Of a stretch of 64,000 bases of DNA, positions 7,147 to 15,655 are shown one piece after another. Within the stretch, counting starts at the first letter, position 1; the number at the start of each line of letters is the position of its first letter. Source of the DNA: Bacteroidota bacterium (GTDB lineage: Bacteria; Bacteroidota; Bacteroidia; B-17B0; Aurantibacillaceae); NCBI GenBank assembly GCA_947450025.1, contig CANFTW010000011.1:1-64000 (forward strand). The letters are read 5' to 3'. The translations under genes were made by a program, and so were the position numbers. The notes beneath the pieces were generated by a model. The model searched no databases, was not told the DNA's origin, and worked only from the letters and a program-made list of their open reading frames with translations.

Positions 7147-9006
7147 ATGCAAAATGTCATAACTCTTTTACCTGAAAGTGTCGCTAACCAAATAGCTGCT
7201 GGAGAGGTGGTTCAACGCCCCGCTTCCATTGTAAAAGAACTTTTAGAAAACGCCATTGATGCAAAGGCATCTTTCATCAAATTAATTGTAAAAGATGCAG
7301 GAAAAACTCTTGTTCAAGTAATTGATAATGGCATGGGAATGAACCCTGTGGATGCGCGAATGGCCTTTGAACGACATGCCACTTCTAAAATTAAAAAGGC
7401 TGAAGATTTATTCCAATTACACACCAAAGGTTTTAGAGGCGAAGCGCTTGCTAGTATTGCTGCAGTTGCTCAAGTGGAGCTGAAAACCAAACGCGAAGAA
7501 GATATTGTTGGGCAGTTAATTGAAATTGAAGGCAATAAATTTATTCGACAAGAAGAGTGTCAGGCTCCTACGGGCTCATCCTTTAGTGTCAAGAACTTAT
7601 TTTTCAATATTCCAGCGCGTCGTAATTTTTTAAAAGACGATAGTGTTGAATTAAAACATATTATTGATGAGTTTGAACGCGTTTGTTTACCTCATGCCAA
7701 TATTCATTTTCAATTGTATAGTAATGGCAATGAAATTTACAATCTTCCGCCAGCAACCTTAATTGAACGCATCTCTGGCTTGTTTAGTAAAAACTTACAA
7801 GGAAAATTAGTGCAGATTAATGAAGATACAGATGTTGTTAAAATAACTGGCTACGTTGGTAAACCAGAAAGTGCTAAAAAACGCCGAGGCGATCAATACT
7901 TTTTTGTGAATCACCGATTCATTAAAAGCCCGTACCTGCATCATTCCATAGCAGAGGCATACCGAGAACTGATTGCAAATGATGCGCATCCTGCTTACTA
8001 TTTGTTTTTAGAAGTTAATCCCGAATTTATTGATATCAATATTCATCCAACAAAAACCGAAATTAAATTTCAGGATGAAAAAATTATTTATGCGTTGCTA
8101 CATAGTGCTGTAAAACGTGCCCTAGGAAAAGCGAACCTTGCTCCTAGCCTTGATTTTAATAGCGAAATGAGTTTTGAAATTGATTACACCAAATCTGTTT
8201 CAGCTCCAACTGTAACCGTTAATCCCGATTACAATCCGTTTTCAAGCAGTTCTTCAAAATCCTCATCAGGAGTTGGTAGTTCATACAAACAACCACTAGA
8301 TAGCGATTTACAAAAACACAATAAACAAAATTGGGAAAGTTTATATCAAAACTATGCCAATACAGATTATAGAGGTGAAAATGAACACTTACAACTAGAA
8401 AAACAAGCAGAGCAAACCAAGTTAGACCATGAGGTGTTTTCGGGCAAAGGATTTCAATTATATAACAAATACATCATCTCTGCTCACGAAAACGGCTTGT
8501 TAGTGATTGACCAACAACGAGCACATGAGCGAATTTTGTATGAACATTATATTGCTACCAAAGATAAAAATAGTGTGTCATCATCTCAGCAAGTATTGTT
8601 TCCGGTAACAATTGAATTAACACCAAATGATTATGTGTTACTAGAAAGTTTAATGCCTCACTTTAAACTATTAGGCTTTGAAATTGAACCCTTTGGTAAA
8701 AACACGGTTGTGGTTCAAGGCACTCCTGCAGAATTAGGAGAATTTAACACTCAAGAAATGGTAGAAGGTATACTAGAAACCTACAAATTAAATACCTTTG
8801 ACGTGAAGATTGACCCTTTTGAAAATATGTGTAAAAGCATGGCAAAAAGTGCTGGAATAAAATACGGAAAATCATTAGATGATCAAGAAATTGCGTTAAT
8901 GCTTGAACATTTGTTTAACTGTGAAAACCCTATGTATAGCCCAAATGGAAAACCAATTATGATGGAAATGGGTAAAACAGAGTTAGATGCCTTTTTTAAA
9001 AAATAA
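7147..9006 (+). CDS. mutL: DNA mismatch repair protein MutL
   Basis: At 619 residues this is a typical-length MutL, the ATPase that couples MutS mismatch recognition to strand incision. The GHKL ATPase motifs are at the N terminus: ENAIDAKA (about 35), DNGMGM (about 60) and TKGFRGEALASI (about 95). A Ser/Lys-rich linker spans about 360-430, followed by the C-terminal dimerisation domain. The endonuclease motif DQHAxxExxxxE is present in altered form: D455-QQRAH-E461-RILY-E466, so the acidic residues remain but His is replaced by Gln. The later CPHGRP-type motif reads SPNGKP. It is the first gene of a five-gene plus-strand run. Confidence 0.96.
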   Translation: MQNVITLLPESVANQIAAGEVVQRPASIVKELLENAIDAKASFIKLIVKDAGKTLVQVIDNGMGMNPVDARMAFERHATSKIKKAEDLFQLHTKGFRGEALASIAAVAQVELKTKREEDIVGQLIEIEGNKFIRQEECQAPTGSSFSVKNLFFNIPARRNFLKDDSVELKHIIDEFERVCLPHANIHFQLYSNGNEIYNLPPATLIERISGLFSKNLQGKLVQINEDTDVVKITGYVGKPESAKKRRGDQYFFVNHRFIKSPYLHHSIAEAYRELIANDAHPAYYLFLEVNPEFIDINIHPTKTEIKFQDEKIIYALLHSAVKRALGKANLAPSLDFNSEMSFEIDYTKSVSAPTVTVNPDYNPFSSSSSKSSSGVGSSYKQPLDSDLQKHNKQNWESLYQNYANTDYRGENEHLQLEKQAEQTKLDHEVFSGKGFQLYNKYIISAHENGLLVIDQQRAHERILYEHYIATKDKNSVSSSQQVLFPVTIELTPNDYVLLESLMPHFKLLGFEIEPFGKNTVVVQGTPAELGEFNTQEMVEGILETYKLNTFDVKIDPFENMCKSMAKSAGIKYGKSLDDQEIALMLEHLFNCENPMYSPNGKPIMMEMGKTELDAFFKK

Positions 9007-9016
9007 TACATAAATC

Positions 9017-9637
9017 ATGAGTTTTCAAGAATTTAAACCAAGACAATTTCAACAGATTCCCATGGTGGTTAAAAATATTTTAATCATTAATGTGTTATTG
9101 TTTGCCGGAAAGTTTTTACTAGCCGATAAAATAGATTTAGATCGCTACTTGGATTTATTCCCAATCGGGACCGAGTATTTTAAGCCTCATCAATTTATCA
9201 CCTATATGTTTATGCATGCCGACCTCTCTCATATTTTTTTAAATATGTTGGGTGTTTACATGTTTGGATCTATTTTAGAAAACATATGGGGCTCTAAACG
9301 ATTTTTAAATTTTTATATTTTGTGTGGCCTAGGAGCCGCAGCAGCTCAATTAGCAATTAGTTCTATCAATAATGAATATACAATCTTATTAGGCGCCTCT
9401 GGCTCTGTATTTGGTTTGCTAGTAGCCTTTGCCATGATGTTTCCTAATACTGAATTGCAATTGTATTTTGTGATTCCAGTAAAAGCCAAATATTTAGTTA
9501 CAGCTTATGCTGCCTTTGAATTATACAATGGCTTTTTTTCGCATGATAATGTTGCTCACTTTGCGCATCTTGGAGGTTTAGTGGTTGGTGTAATCATTAT
9601 GTTTATTTGGAAACGAAACAAAACCTTTTTCTACTAG
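9017..9637 (+). CDS. rhomboid family intramembrane serine protease
   Basis: The 206-residue membrane protein has about six hydrophobic helices. Rhomboid signatures are present: the HADLSHIFLNMLGVYMFG loop/helix, the catalytic serine in GASGSVFG (about residue 137), and the catalytic histidine in FAHLGGLVVG near 183. It should cleave transmembrane substrates within the inner membrane. It starts 11 bp after mutL and is followed 8 bp later by a second rhomboid gene. The mutL-rhomboid-rhomboid order is one I associate with Bacteroidota. Substrates are unknown. Confidence 0.92.
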   Translation: MSFQEFKPRQFQQIPMVVKNILIINVLLFAGKFLLADKIDLDRYLDLFPIGTEYFKPHQFITYMFMHADLSHIFLNMLGVYMFGSILENIWGSKRFLNFYILCGLGAAAAQLAISSINNEYTILLGASGSVFGLLVAFAMMFPNTELQLYFVIPVKAKYLVTAYAAFELYNGFFSHDNVAHFAHLGGLVVGVIIMFIWKRNKTFFY

Positions 9638-9645
9638 GCCAGCTG

Positions 9646-10473
9646 ATGTCATTCCTTCAAAATATTAAATACGAGTTACAAAAACATAGTACTTTAACTA
9701 TTCTGTTAATTACCAATATTGCTATTTTTTTAATCATTAATATCAGTATTAGTATTTTTAAAACCGATGCCATCGCTAGCTTTTTAGCACTTCCCTTAAA
9801 TCTAAATGAATTCATCACTCAGGTATGGAGTTTATTTACATATATGTTTTCGCATAAAGATTTAGGACATGTTTTTTATAATATATTGTTACTCTATTTT
9901 TCGGCACAAACCTTCTTGAATTTTTTATCTGAAAAAAAACTACTCTATGTATATATCATGAGTGGTTTGATGGGCGGCTTAATTTTACTTATTCTTTCTG
10001 CCATATTCCCAATAGTTTTCGCGAACTCTATTTTATTTGGGGCATCGGCTGCCGTTATTGGCATTGTGACTTGTTTGGCTGTTTATATTCCAAACTTACC
10101 AATTAGTTTATTTGGTATTCTTGAAATGAAATATAAATATTATGCGCTCTTAATTTTTATCGTTTCTACCATTATTGACTTTAACATTAACACAGGCGGA
10201 AAAATTTCGCATTTTGGCGGAGCTTTCTTTGGATTATTATTTGGGTATCTATTAAAACAGGGCAAAGATATTTCAGAATGGTCTTTTTTAACATCTTCCA
10301 AAAAATCACCATTAAAAGTTGTTCATAAAAACGCTTCCTTTAAAGCTCAAAGTAACTCGCAAAATAATCAACAAGCCATTGATGCCTTGCTAGATAAAAT
10401 ATCTAAAAATGGCTATGAAAGTTTAAGCAAATCTGAAAAAGAAATGCTGTTCAAACTTTCTCAAAAAAAATAA
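9646..10473 (+). CDS. second rhomboid protease with C-terminal tail
   Basis: I place the start at ATG 9646, 8 bp after the preceding stop, giving 275 residues. The upstream in-frame ATG at 9607 would overlap the previous gene by 31 bp. Hydrophobic helices carry a rhomboid layout with MFSHKDLGHVFYNILLLYFS, the serine motif GASAAVIG and the histidine in ISHFGGAFFG, so the Ser-His dyad is kept. After the last helix there is a cytoplasmic tail of about 65 residues. It ends in a short motif (ALLDKISKNGYESLSKSEKE) seen at the end of many Bacteroidota rhomboids (DUF6576). It is a tandem paralogue of the gene before it. Confidence 0.88.
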   Translation: MSFLQNIKYELQKHSTLTILLITNIAIFLIINISISIFKTDAIASFLALPLNLNEFITQVWSLFTYMFSHKDLGHVFYNILLLYFSAQTFLNFLSEKKLLYVYIMSGLMGGLILLILSAIFPIVFANSILFGASAAVIGIVTCLAVYIPNLPISLFGILEMKYKYYALLIFIVSTIIDFNINTGGKISHFGGAFFGLLFGYLLKQGKDISEWSFLTSSKKSPLKVVHKNASFKAQSNSQNNQQAIDALLDKISKNGYESLSKSEKEMLFKLSQKK

Positions 10474-10510
10474 ACATCATTTCTTTTTTTTTTGTAAATT
10501 GTGGTCAGTT

Positions 10511-12058
10511 ATGCAAAAACCATTTCTTACGCTATATTGTATTTTTACAATAACAGTTGCGCTTGCGCAACCGGGAAAGCGCTATGAAATAGAAGATGCG
10601 GATGAGCACTTCAATCATCACAATTACATGATGGCTCTGCCTATTTACAAAGAACTCCTAAAACACGATAAAGAAAACGCTACCATTCATTATAAAATAG
10701 CAGAATGCTATTTAAACACAAATATCAATAAAGTTGAAGCTATCAAATATTTGGAATTTTACGCAAAAGACCCAAAAGCAGATCCCAATGTATGGCTGAA
10801 ATTAGGTAAAGCCTATCGCTTAGCCAATAAAATTGACTTATCGATTTCGGCTTTTAATAAATTTAAAGAATTAGAACCTAAAAAGAAAAAAATAGCAGAG
10901 CGAGAAATAGAAATTTGCCAATATGCAAAGTCTCTGATGTCAAACCCTGTCAATGTTTCTTTCACCAATTTAGGAAAAGACATAAACTCTGAATATGCAG
11001 ATTACTACCCTTGGATTAATCAGAATGAAAGCTTTCTTGCATTTACAACCCGTAGAAAAGGATTAACTGCCTCAAAATTAGAAGTGGATGGTTATTATGC
11101 TTCTGATATTTATACCTCAAAAGTGGAAGATGGAAAATGGGTTAAAGCTGAAAATGTCGGCACCAAAATAAACTCTTCGTTAGATGAGCAAGTAGTAGGC
11201 TTAAAAGCTGATGGTTCGGAGATGTTAATTTACATTGACCACATTGATAAATATGGAGACATTTACTCTTCGGTAAAAAAAAGTGGCGCCTTTTCAAAGT
11301 ATGTGATTTTACCAGAGCACATTAATGAAAAGCTAGAACACTCTGCCTCTATAAGCCCTGATGGCAATACCTTGTTTTTTGTAAGAGGAGAAGATCGAAA
11401 ATCACAAACAGATATTTTCATCTGCAGAAAATTACCAAATGGTAATTGGAGCGAACCATTTAGAATGGGTAATGAAATCAATACACCTTATAATGAGGAT
11501 TTTCCTTATCTGTCAACTGATGGAAAGACCTTGTATTTTTCATCTGAAGGACATAACTCCATGGGAGGATTTGATTTATTTAAAAGTGTTTGGAATCAAG
11601 AAGATAACACTTGGTCTAAAGCCGAAAACTTAGGTTACCCTGTTAATACTACAGATGATGATAGAAGCATTAGTTTTACGGCTGATAATCGCGTAGGTTA
11701 TATTAGCGCCTTAAGACCAGGGGGACAAGGCGATTTGGATATTTATCGTATTAAATTTAATGATGTTGATCAAAAATTAACCTTGTATTTAGGGAATATC
11801 ACTTTAGGAGATTCCTTAAATAAACCAAAAGAATATATTTCAACCATTTTAGCAGTCAATATTACAAATAATGAAGAATATATTTTTGCTCCTAACCCAA
11901 GTAATGGTAAATTTGTGATGGCTTTGCCATCTGGCACTTATGAAATTTTAGTAATGTCGGATGGTTATGCAAATGTAAAAGATAAACTAACCGTAACCGA
12001 TTTAGGTTTATCAATAGCAAAGGAAAATAAAAACTATAAACTATTAAAACAGCAATGA
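10511..12058 (+). CDS. TPR and PD40 beta-propeller protein (PorE N-half-like)
   Basis: The start chosen is ATG 10511; a TTG twelve bases upstream is in frame but spoils the signal peptide. The 515-residue protein has a signal peptide (1-20, ending ALAQ) and TPR repeats (about 25-130). Next comes a PD40/WD40-like propeller (about 155-410, with repeated DFPYLSTDGKTLYFSSEG-type blades) and a short C-terminal beta domain. This equals the first half of PorE/OmpA-family proteins such as the one encoded at 34669-37347, without the OmpA peptidoglycan-binding part. It probably works in the periplasm or at the outer membrane. It overlaps the next gene by four bases. Confidence 0.8.
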   Translation: MQKPFLTLYCIFTITVALAQPGKRYEIEDADEHFNHHNYMMALPIYKELLKHDKENATIHYKIAECYLNTNINKVEAIKYLEFYAKDPKADPNVWLKLGKAYRLANKIDLSISAFNKFKELEPKKKKIAEREIEICQYAKSLMSNPVNVSFTNLGKDINSEYADYYPWINQNESFLAFTTRRKGLTASKLEVDGYYASDIYTSKVEDGKWVKAENVGTKINSSLDEQVVGLKADGSEMLIYIDHIDKYGDIYSSVKKSGAFSKYVILPEHINEKLEHSASISPDGNTLFFVRGEDRKSQTDIFICRKLPNGNWSEPFRMGNEINTPYNEDFPYLSTDGKTLYFSSEGHNSMGGFDLFKSVWNQEDNTWSKAENLGYPVNTTDDDRSISFTADNRVGYISALRPGGQGDLDIYRIKFNDVDQKLTLYLGNITLGDSLNKPKEYISTILAVNITNNEEYIFAPNPSNGKFVMALPSGTYEILVMSDGYANVKDKLTVTDLGLSIAKENKNYKLLKQQ

Positions 12059-12723
12059 CTAAAATTACATCATTAATTTTCATCTATTTATTCATTAATA
12101 CAGCTGTTGTTTTTTCTCAAACTTATCAAATTGGACTCCTTAAATATAGTGGCGGTGGAGATTGGTACGCTAATCTAGAAACATCTTTACCCAACTTAAT
12201 TAAATACTGCAATGCCAATATTAAAACTAACATTAATCCTGAACAAGCCATCGTAGAGGTTGGAAGTGCAGATATTTTTAATTATCCCTTTATCCACATG
12301 ACAGGACATGGCAATGTTGTGTTTTCAAATCAAGAAGCAGAAAATCTTAGAACCTATTTATTAGGAGGAGGTTTTTTGCATATTTCCGATAACTACGGAA
12401 TGGATAAATTTATTAGAAGCGAATTTAAAAAAGTATTTCCTGAATTAGAATTAGTAGAACTTCCCTTCTCTCATCCTATTTATCATCAGGCTTTCAATTT
12501 TGAAAAAGGATTACCGAAAATTCATGAGCATGATAATAAAGCCCCTCAAGGATTTGGCTTAATTTACAAAGGGCGTTTGGTGTGTTTTTACGATGCCGAA
12601 TGTGATTTAGGCGATGGCTGGGAAAGCACTGAAATACATCATGATAGTCCAGAAGCTCATGAAAAAGCACTTAAAATGGGCGCTAATATTATTAGCTATG
12701 TTTTTTTAAATTCACAGAAATAG
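12055..12723 (+). CDS. DUF4159 domain protein, exported
   Basis: The 222-residue product has a signal peptide (1-21) and then a DUF4159 domain over nearly its full length. Visible features are LKYSGGGDWYANLETSLPNL, the strand FIHMTGHG, LLGGGFLHISDNYG and a C-terminal DLGDGWE. The domain has a glutamine-amidotransferase-like fold in its relatives, but its biochemical role is not established. Coupled translation with the preceding TPR/PD40 gene (ATGA overlap at 12055-12058) suggests they act together in the envelope. The run ends at a terminator 20 bp downstream. Confidence 0.82.
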   Translation: MTKITSLIFIYLFINTAVVFSQTYQIGLLKYSGGGDWYANLETSLPNLIKYCNANIKTNINPEQAIVEVGSADIFNYPFIHMTGHGNVVFSNQEAENLRTYLLGGGFLHISDNYGMDKFIRSEFKKVFPELELVELPFSHPIYHQAFNFEKGLPKIHEHDNKAPQGFGLIYKGRLVCFYDAECDLGDGWESTEIHHDSPEAHEKALKMGANIISYVFLNSQK

Positions 12724-12741
12724 ACATTAAATTATTGTAAT

Positions 12742-12774
12742 AAAAAAGCCACTCAATTTTGAATGGCTTTTTTT
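12742..12774. terminator. bidirectional terminator
   Basis: AAAAAAGCCA (12742-12751) pairs with TGGCTTTTTT (12764-12773). An inner TCA/TGA extension and flanking A/T runs allow use in both directions. It separates the converging DUF4159 and ferredoxin genes. Confidence 0.85.
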
Positions 12775-12787
12775 GTTTTAAGTTACA

Positions 12788-13138
12788 TTATAAATGCATA
12801 CTATCTTTTTTTTCTAAAAGGACATCTTCCGTTTCTAAATGATCATCATCCTTCACACAGCAGTCAACCGGACATACAGCGGCGCACTGAGGCTCATCAT
12901 GAAACCCTGCGCACTCCGTACACTTATCAGTTGCAATGTAATACACATCCATACTATAAGGTGTTTGAGGAGCGTTGGCATCCGCTGTAATTCCAGTATT
13001 TTTTCCTGTAAATTCTCCTTTTACTTTTGTTCCATCAGCAAAGCGCCATTCTGCTCCACCTTCATATATTGCATTATTTGGACACTCTGGTTCACAAGCT
13101 CCACAATTAATACATTCATCTGTAATTTTAATAGCCAT
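12788..13138 (-). CDS. 2[4Fe-4S] ferredoxin
   Basis: The 116-residue electron carrier has two cluster motifs. The first is C9-x2-C12-x2-C15-x3-C19-P. The second, C73-x2-C76-x8-C85-x3-C89-P, has the eight-residue insertion typical of Alvin-type ferredoxins. An additional C93-C94 pair follows. Between the two motifs lies an insertion of about 50 residues ([15 protein letters not shown] and on), which is usual in Bacteroidota homologues. It should be soluble and cytoplasmic. It is monocistronic and divergent from the acyl-CoA reductase gene. Confidence 0.92.
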   Translation of the reverse strand: MAIKITDECINCGACEPECPNNAIYEGGAEWRFADGTKVKGEFTGKNTGITADANAPQTPYSMDVYYIATDKCTECAGFHDEPQCAAVCPVDCCVKDDDHLETEDVLLEKKDSMHL

Positions 13139-13172
13139 TTTTTCGTTAGTTTTGTGTTCTTAATTTAAGACT

Positions 13173-13181
13173 GCAAATATA
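13173..13181 (-). promoter_or_regulatory. -7 box of the ferredoxin gene (TATATTTGC)
   Basis: The minus strand reads TATATTTGC, a full match to TAnnTTTGC, giving a predicted leader of roughly 25-30 bases before the ferredoxin ATG at 13138. On the plus strand, TAGTTTTG at 13147-13154 is a matching candidate for the divergent acyl-CoA reductase gene, so the two promoters would interleave within 55 bp. Confidence 0.6.
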
Positions 13182-13193
13182 AGATTATTTTTT

Positions 13194-14240
13194 ATGACCT
13201 TAAAACAACGAGAACAAGCTTTTGTTCAACTAGGCCTGTTTATAAATCGACACTTTTCAAATCAATGGCTACCTAAAGAAGAACGTTTTCATAACGATCT
13301 TATTAAATTAACAGACATTGCCTATTCCTATAATGGCTGGTTTAGGACTGAAAGCGTTGCGCAATCTTTAAAAGGTCTTGCATTTATGTTGGAAGAACAA
13401 AGTGTAAACGAATTTTCTAAAAATATTACTGAACCCCAAACTCCAAAAACGGTAGCCGTTATTATGGCTGGCAATATTCCTGCTGTTGGATTTCATGACA
13501 TGCTGTGCGTCCTATTAAGCGGACATCCTATCTTAATCAAAGTTTCAAGTGATGACCCTGCCTTGATTCCATTTTTAGCAGGCATGTTAATTTATTACCA
13601 ACCCGATTTTGCGACCAAAATCAATTTTTCGGAAGGAAAACTCATCAACTTTGATGCAGTGATTGCCACCGGGAGCGACAATACCGCTAAACATTTAGAG
13701 TACTATTTTGGTAAATACCCAAACATTATCCGCAAAAACAGAAGTTCTATTGCTATCTTAAATGGCTCTGAAACAAAAGAAGAACTAACTCGTTTAGGAA
13801 AAGATATTTTTGAATATTACGGTTTAGGATGCAGAAATGTGAGCAAAATCTATGTTCCAGAAGGCTATCAGTTTGATTCTTTGTTTGAAGCTGTTTATGA
13901 CTTTAAATACGTTTTGGATAACAAAAAGTATAATAATAATTACGAATACAACAGAGCAATTTATTTATTAGACCTGATTCCTTTTTTAGATAATAATTTT
14001 TTAATGATTAAAGAAAGTTCTGATTTACATGCCCCTACTTCGGTATTATTTTACGAAACATACACTAATCAAGAACAGTTTGTTGAAAAGATAACGCCAC
14101 TATCTCAAAATTTACAATGCATTGTCAGTAATTTTGAAGTAAAGGGGCTAAAAACCATACCATTGGGTTGTACACAAAATCCTAGCATTTATGATTTTGC
14201 AGACAACGTTAATACGCTTGATTTTTTGAAAGCCCTTTAA
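13194..14240 (+). CDS. acyl-CoA reductase, LuxC-like
   Basis: The 348-residue protein belongs to the LuxC/acyl-CoA reductase branch of the aldehyde dehydrogenase superfamily. This branch reduces acyl-CoA or acyl-protein thioesters to aldehydes with NAD(P)H. Supporting segments are VAVIMAGNIPAVGFHDMLCV (about 82-101, nucleotide-binding side), HPILIKVSSDDP, IATGSDNTAKH, and the likely catalytic cysteine C213 in YYGLGCRNVSK. No luxAB or luxDE genes are present, so bioluminescence is not implied. It begins 56 bp from the divergent ferredoxin gene, which could supply electrons to related chemistry, but that link is only inferred. Confidence 0.85.
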   Translation: MTLKQREQAFVQLGLFINRHFSNQWLPKEERFHNDLIKLTDIAYSYNGWFRTESVAQSLKGLAFMLEEQSVNEFSKNITEPQTPKTVAVIMAGNIPAVGFHDMLCVLLSGHPILIKVSSDDPALIPFLAGMLIYYQPDFATKINFSEGKLINFDAVIATGSDNTAKHLEYYFGKYPNIIRKNRSSIAILNGSETKEELTRLGKDIFEYYGLGCRNVSKIYVPEGYQFDSLFEAVYDFKYVLDNKKYNNNYEYNRAIYLLDLIPFLDNNFLMIKESSDLHAPTSVLFYETYTNQEQFVEKITPLSQNLQCIVSNFEVKGLKTIPLGCTQNPSIYDFADNVNTLDFLKAL

Positions 14241-14256
14241 TCGTAAAAAACCACTT

Positions 14257-14652
14257 GTGAATCGTTTAAAATATATCATATTAATAACATTATGTATGTC
14301 ATGTTTTTATAATGGTAAATCACAAACTTCGGTTATTTATGATACGAATGATTCTATTTCAAATATCATATTACCCAATGTATTTACGCCAAACTTTGAC
14401 AGTATAAATGATGTTTTTAAGCCCTATTTGGATGAAATTGTTGATTTAAATTTCAGCATATTTAATCGTTATGGCAACTTAATTTTCGAAACCAATCGAT
14501 TACATGGTTTTTGGGATGGGAGAACAACGAGCGGAGAGCCTTGCAGCGACGGTGTTTATTTTTGTGTTATAAACGCTACTGGCATTGAAGGTAAAAAATA
14601 TAAAGAAAAAACTTTTGTACAATTATTCACGAATGGATTCTATAAACAATAA
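14257..14652 (+). CDS. free-standing T9SS type B sorting domain protein
   Basis: The product has 131 residues with a GTG start. After a signal peptide (1-22) and a linker of about 15 residues, it consists of one type B (gliding-motility-associated, CHU_C-type) sorting domain. Signatures are LPNVFTPNFDSINDVFKPYL, FSIFNRYGNLIFET, FWDGRTTSGEPCSDGVYF, and a closing beta strand. Normally this domain sits at the end of very large adhesins; here it has no cargo. The start of the ABC ATPase gene overlaps its end by 20 bp. I do not know its role; it could be a small surface protein or a remnant of a larger gene. Confidence 0.8.
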   Translation: MNRLKYIILITLCMSCFYNGKSQTSVIYDTNDSISNIILPNVFTPNFDSINDVFKPYLDEIVDLNFSIFNRYGNLIFETNRLHGFWDGRTTSGEPCSDGVYFCVINATGIEGKKYKEKTFVQLFTNGFYKQ

Positions 14653-15637
14653 AAATATTTTATCCGTTAATAAAATAGCGTTTAATTACAAAAACTCCAC
14701 TCAATTTAAAGGGATTCATTCTGTTTCACTATCCTTAGAGCCTGGTAAAATTTTAGCCATTATTGGTAAAAGTGGCAGTGGCAAAACTACTTTGCTAAAA
14801 TGCATTTACGGGTTAGAAGATTTATTAGAAGGCCAAATTACCATTGGCAATAAAGTGGTATTAGGTCCTGCTTATAATTTAATACCTGGGCATTCTGATA
14901 TGCGTTTTGTGAGTCAGGATTTTTATGTACTCGATAATCATACGGTAGAAGAGAATATTAAAGATAAGTTGATGGGTTATACTGATGAGTATAAACAAAA
15001 ACGAGCTAATCAATTACTTCGTTTATTAGATCTAACTTCATTTAAAAACATAAAAGCCATTACATTATCCTCTGGGCAAAAACAACGTGTTGCCATTGCT
15101 CGGTCTTTAGCCGAATTTCCTAAGGTGTTATTATTAGATGAGCCTTTTAGTAATTTAGATTTACCATTAAGAGATAAAATTTTTACCTATATCCGCCAAC
15201 AAATAAAAAAAGAGAATGCAGCTGTTATTTTAGTAACTCACCAGCCAGAAGAAGCATTACGATATGCCGATGAAACGGCGGTGATGGAAAATGGAAAACT
15301 CATTCAACATGATTCGACTTTTACAGTTTACTACCAGCCAAAAACAAAAAATGTAGCTGCCTTAATGGGACGTTACTTTATTTTAGATCAGGAAGATTTA
15401 ATTTCTTCAAAAATCAAATTATCAAAACATCAAACTTATATCCGTCCAAATCAATTACAAATTGTTGAGGCAAAAGCTCAAGCCCACCTTCAAGTAACCG
15501 TTACTAATATTTTCTTTAACGGCTATGGATATGAATATTTTGCAGAAACAAAACAAGGCCATTCTGTTTATTTTTACGCAAAAGACAACACCATTCAAAT
15601 TGAAGAAACGGTCTATTTAAAAGTCAAATGGTATTAA
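14633..15637 (+). CDS. ABC transporter ATP-binding protein, PotA/FbpC-like
   Basis: With the start at ATG 14633 (16 codons inside the longest frame) the protein has 334 residues. It shows Walker A GKSGSGKTT (about 42), the signature LSSGQKQRVAIARSLAE, Walker B VLLLDEPFSNLD and the H-loop VTHQPEEAL. The C-terminal third (about 240-334) looks like the TOBE-type regulatory domain of iron, polyamine or sugar importers (TYIRPNQLQIVEA). No permease or binding protein gene is adjacent, so its membrane partner is encoded elsewhere. The next gene starts 18 bp downstream. Confidence 0.85.
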   Translation: MDSINNKNILSVNKIAFNYKNSTQFKGIHSVSLSLEPGKILAIIGKSGSGKTTLLKCIYGLEDLLEGQITIGNKVVLGPAYNLIPGHSDMRFVSQDFYVLDNHTVEENIKDKLMGYTDEYKQKRANQLLRLLDLTSFKNIKAITLSSGQKQRVAIARSLAEFPKVLLLDEPFSNLDLPLRDKIFTYIRQQIKKENAAVILVTHQPEEALRYADETAVMENGKLIQHDSTFTVYYQPKTKNVAALMGRYFILDQEDLISSKIKLSKHQTYIRPNQLQIVEAKAQAHLQVTVTNIFFNGYGYEYFAETKQGHSVYFYAKDNTIQIEETVYLKVKWY

Positions 15638-15655
15638 TCATTTTTTAAATCCAAT

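Noticed and set aside
13194-14240. Part of a bioluminescence (lux) operon
   Set aside because: Only a LuxC-type reductase is present; there are no luciferase, LuxD or LuxE genes nearby, and this family is widespread in non-luminous Bacteroidota.
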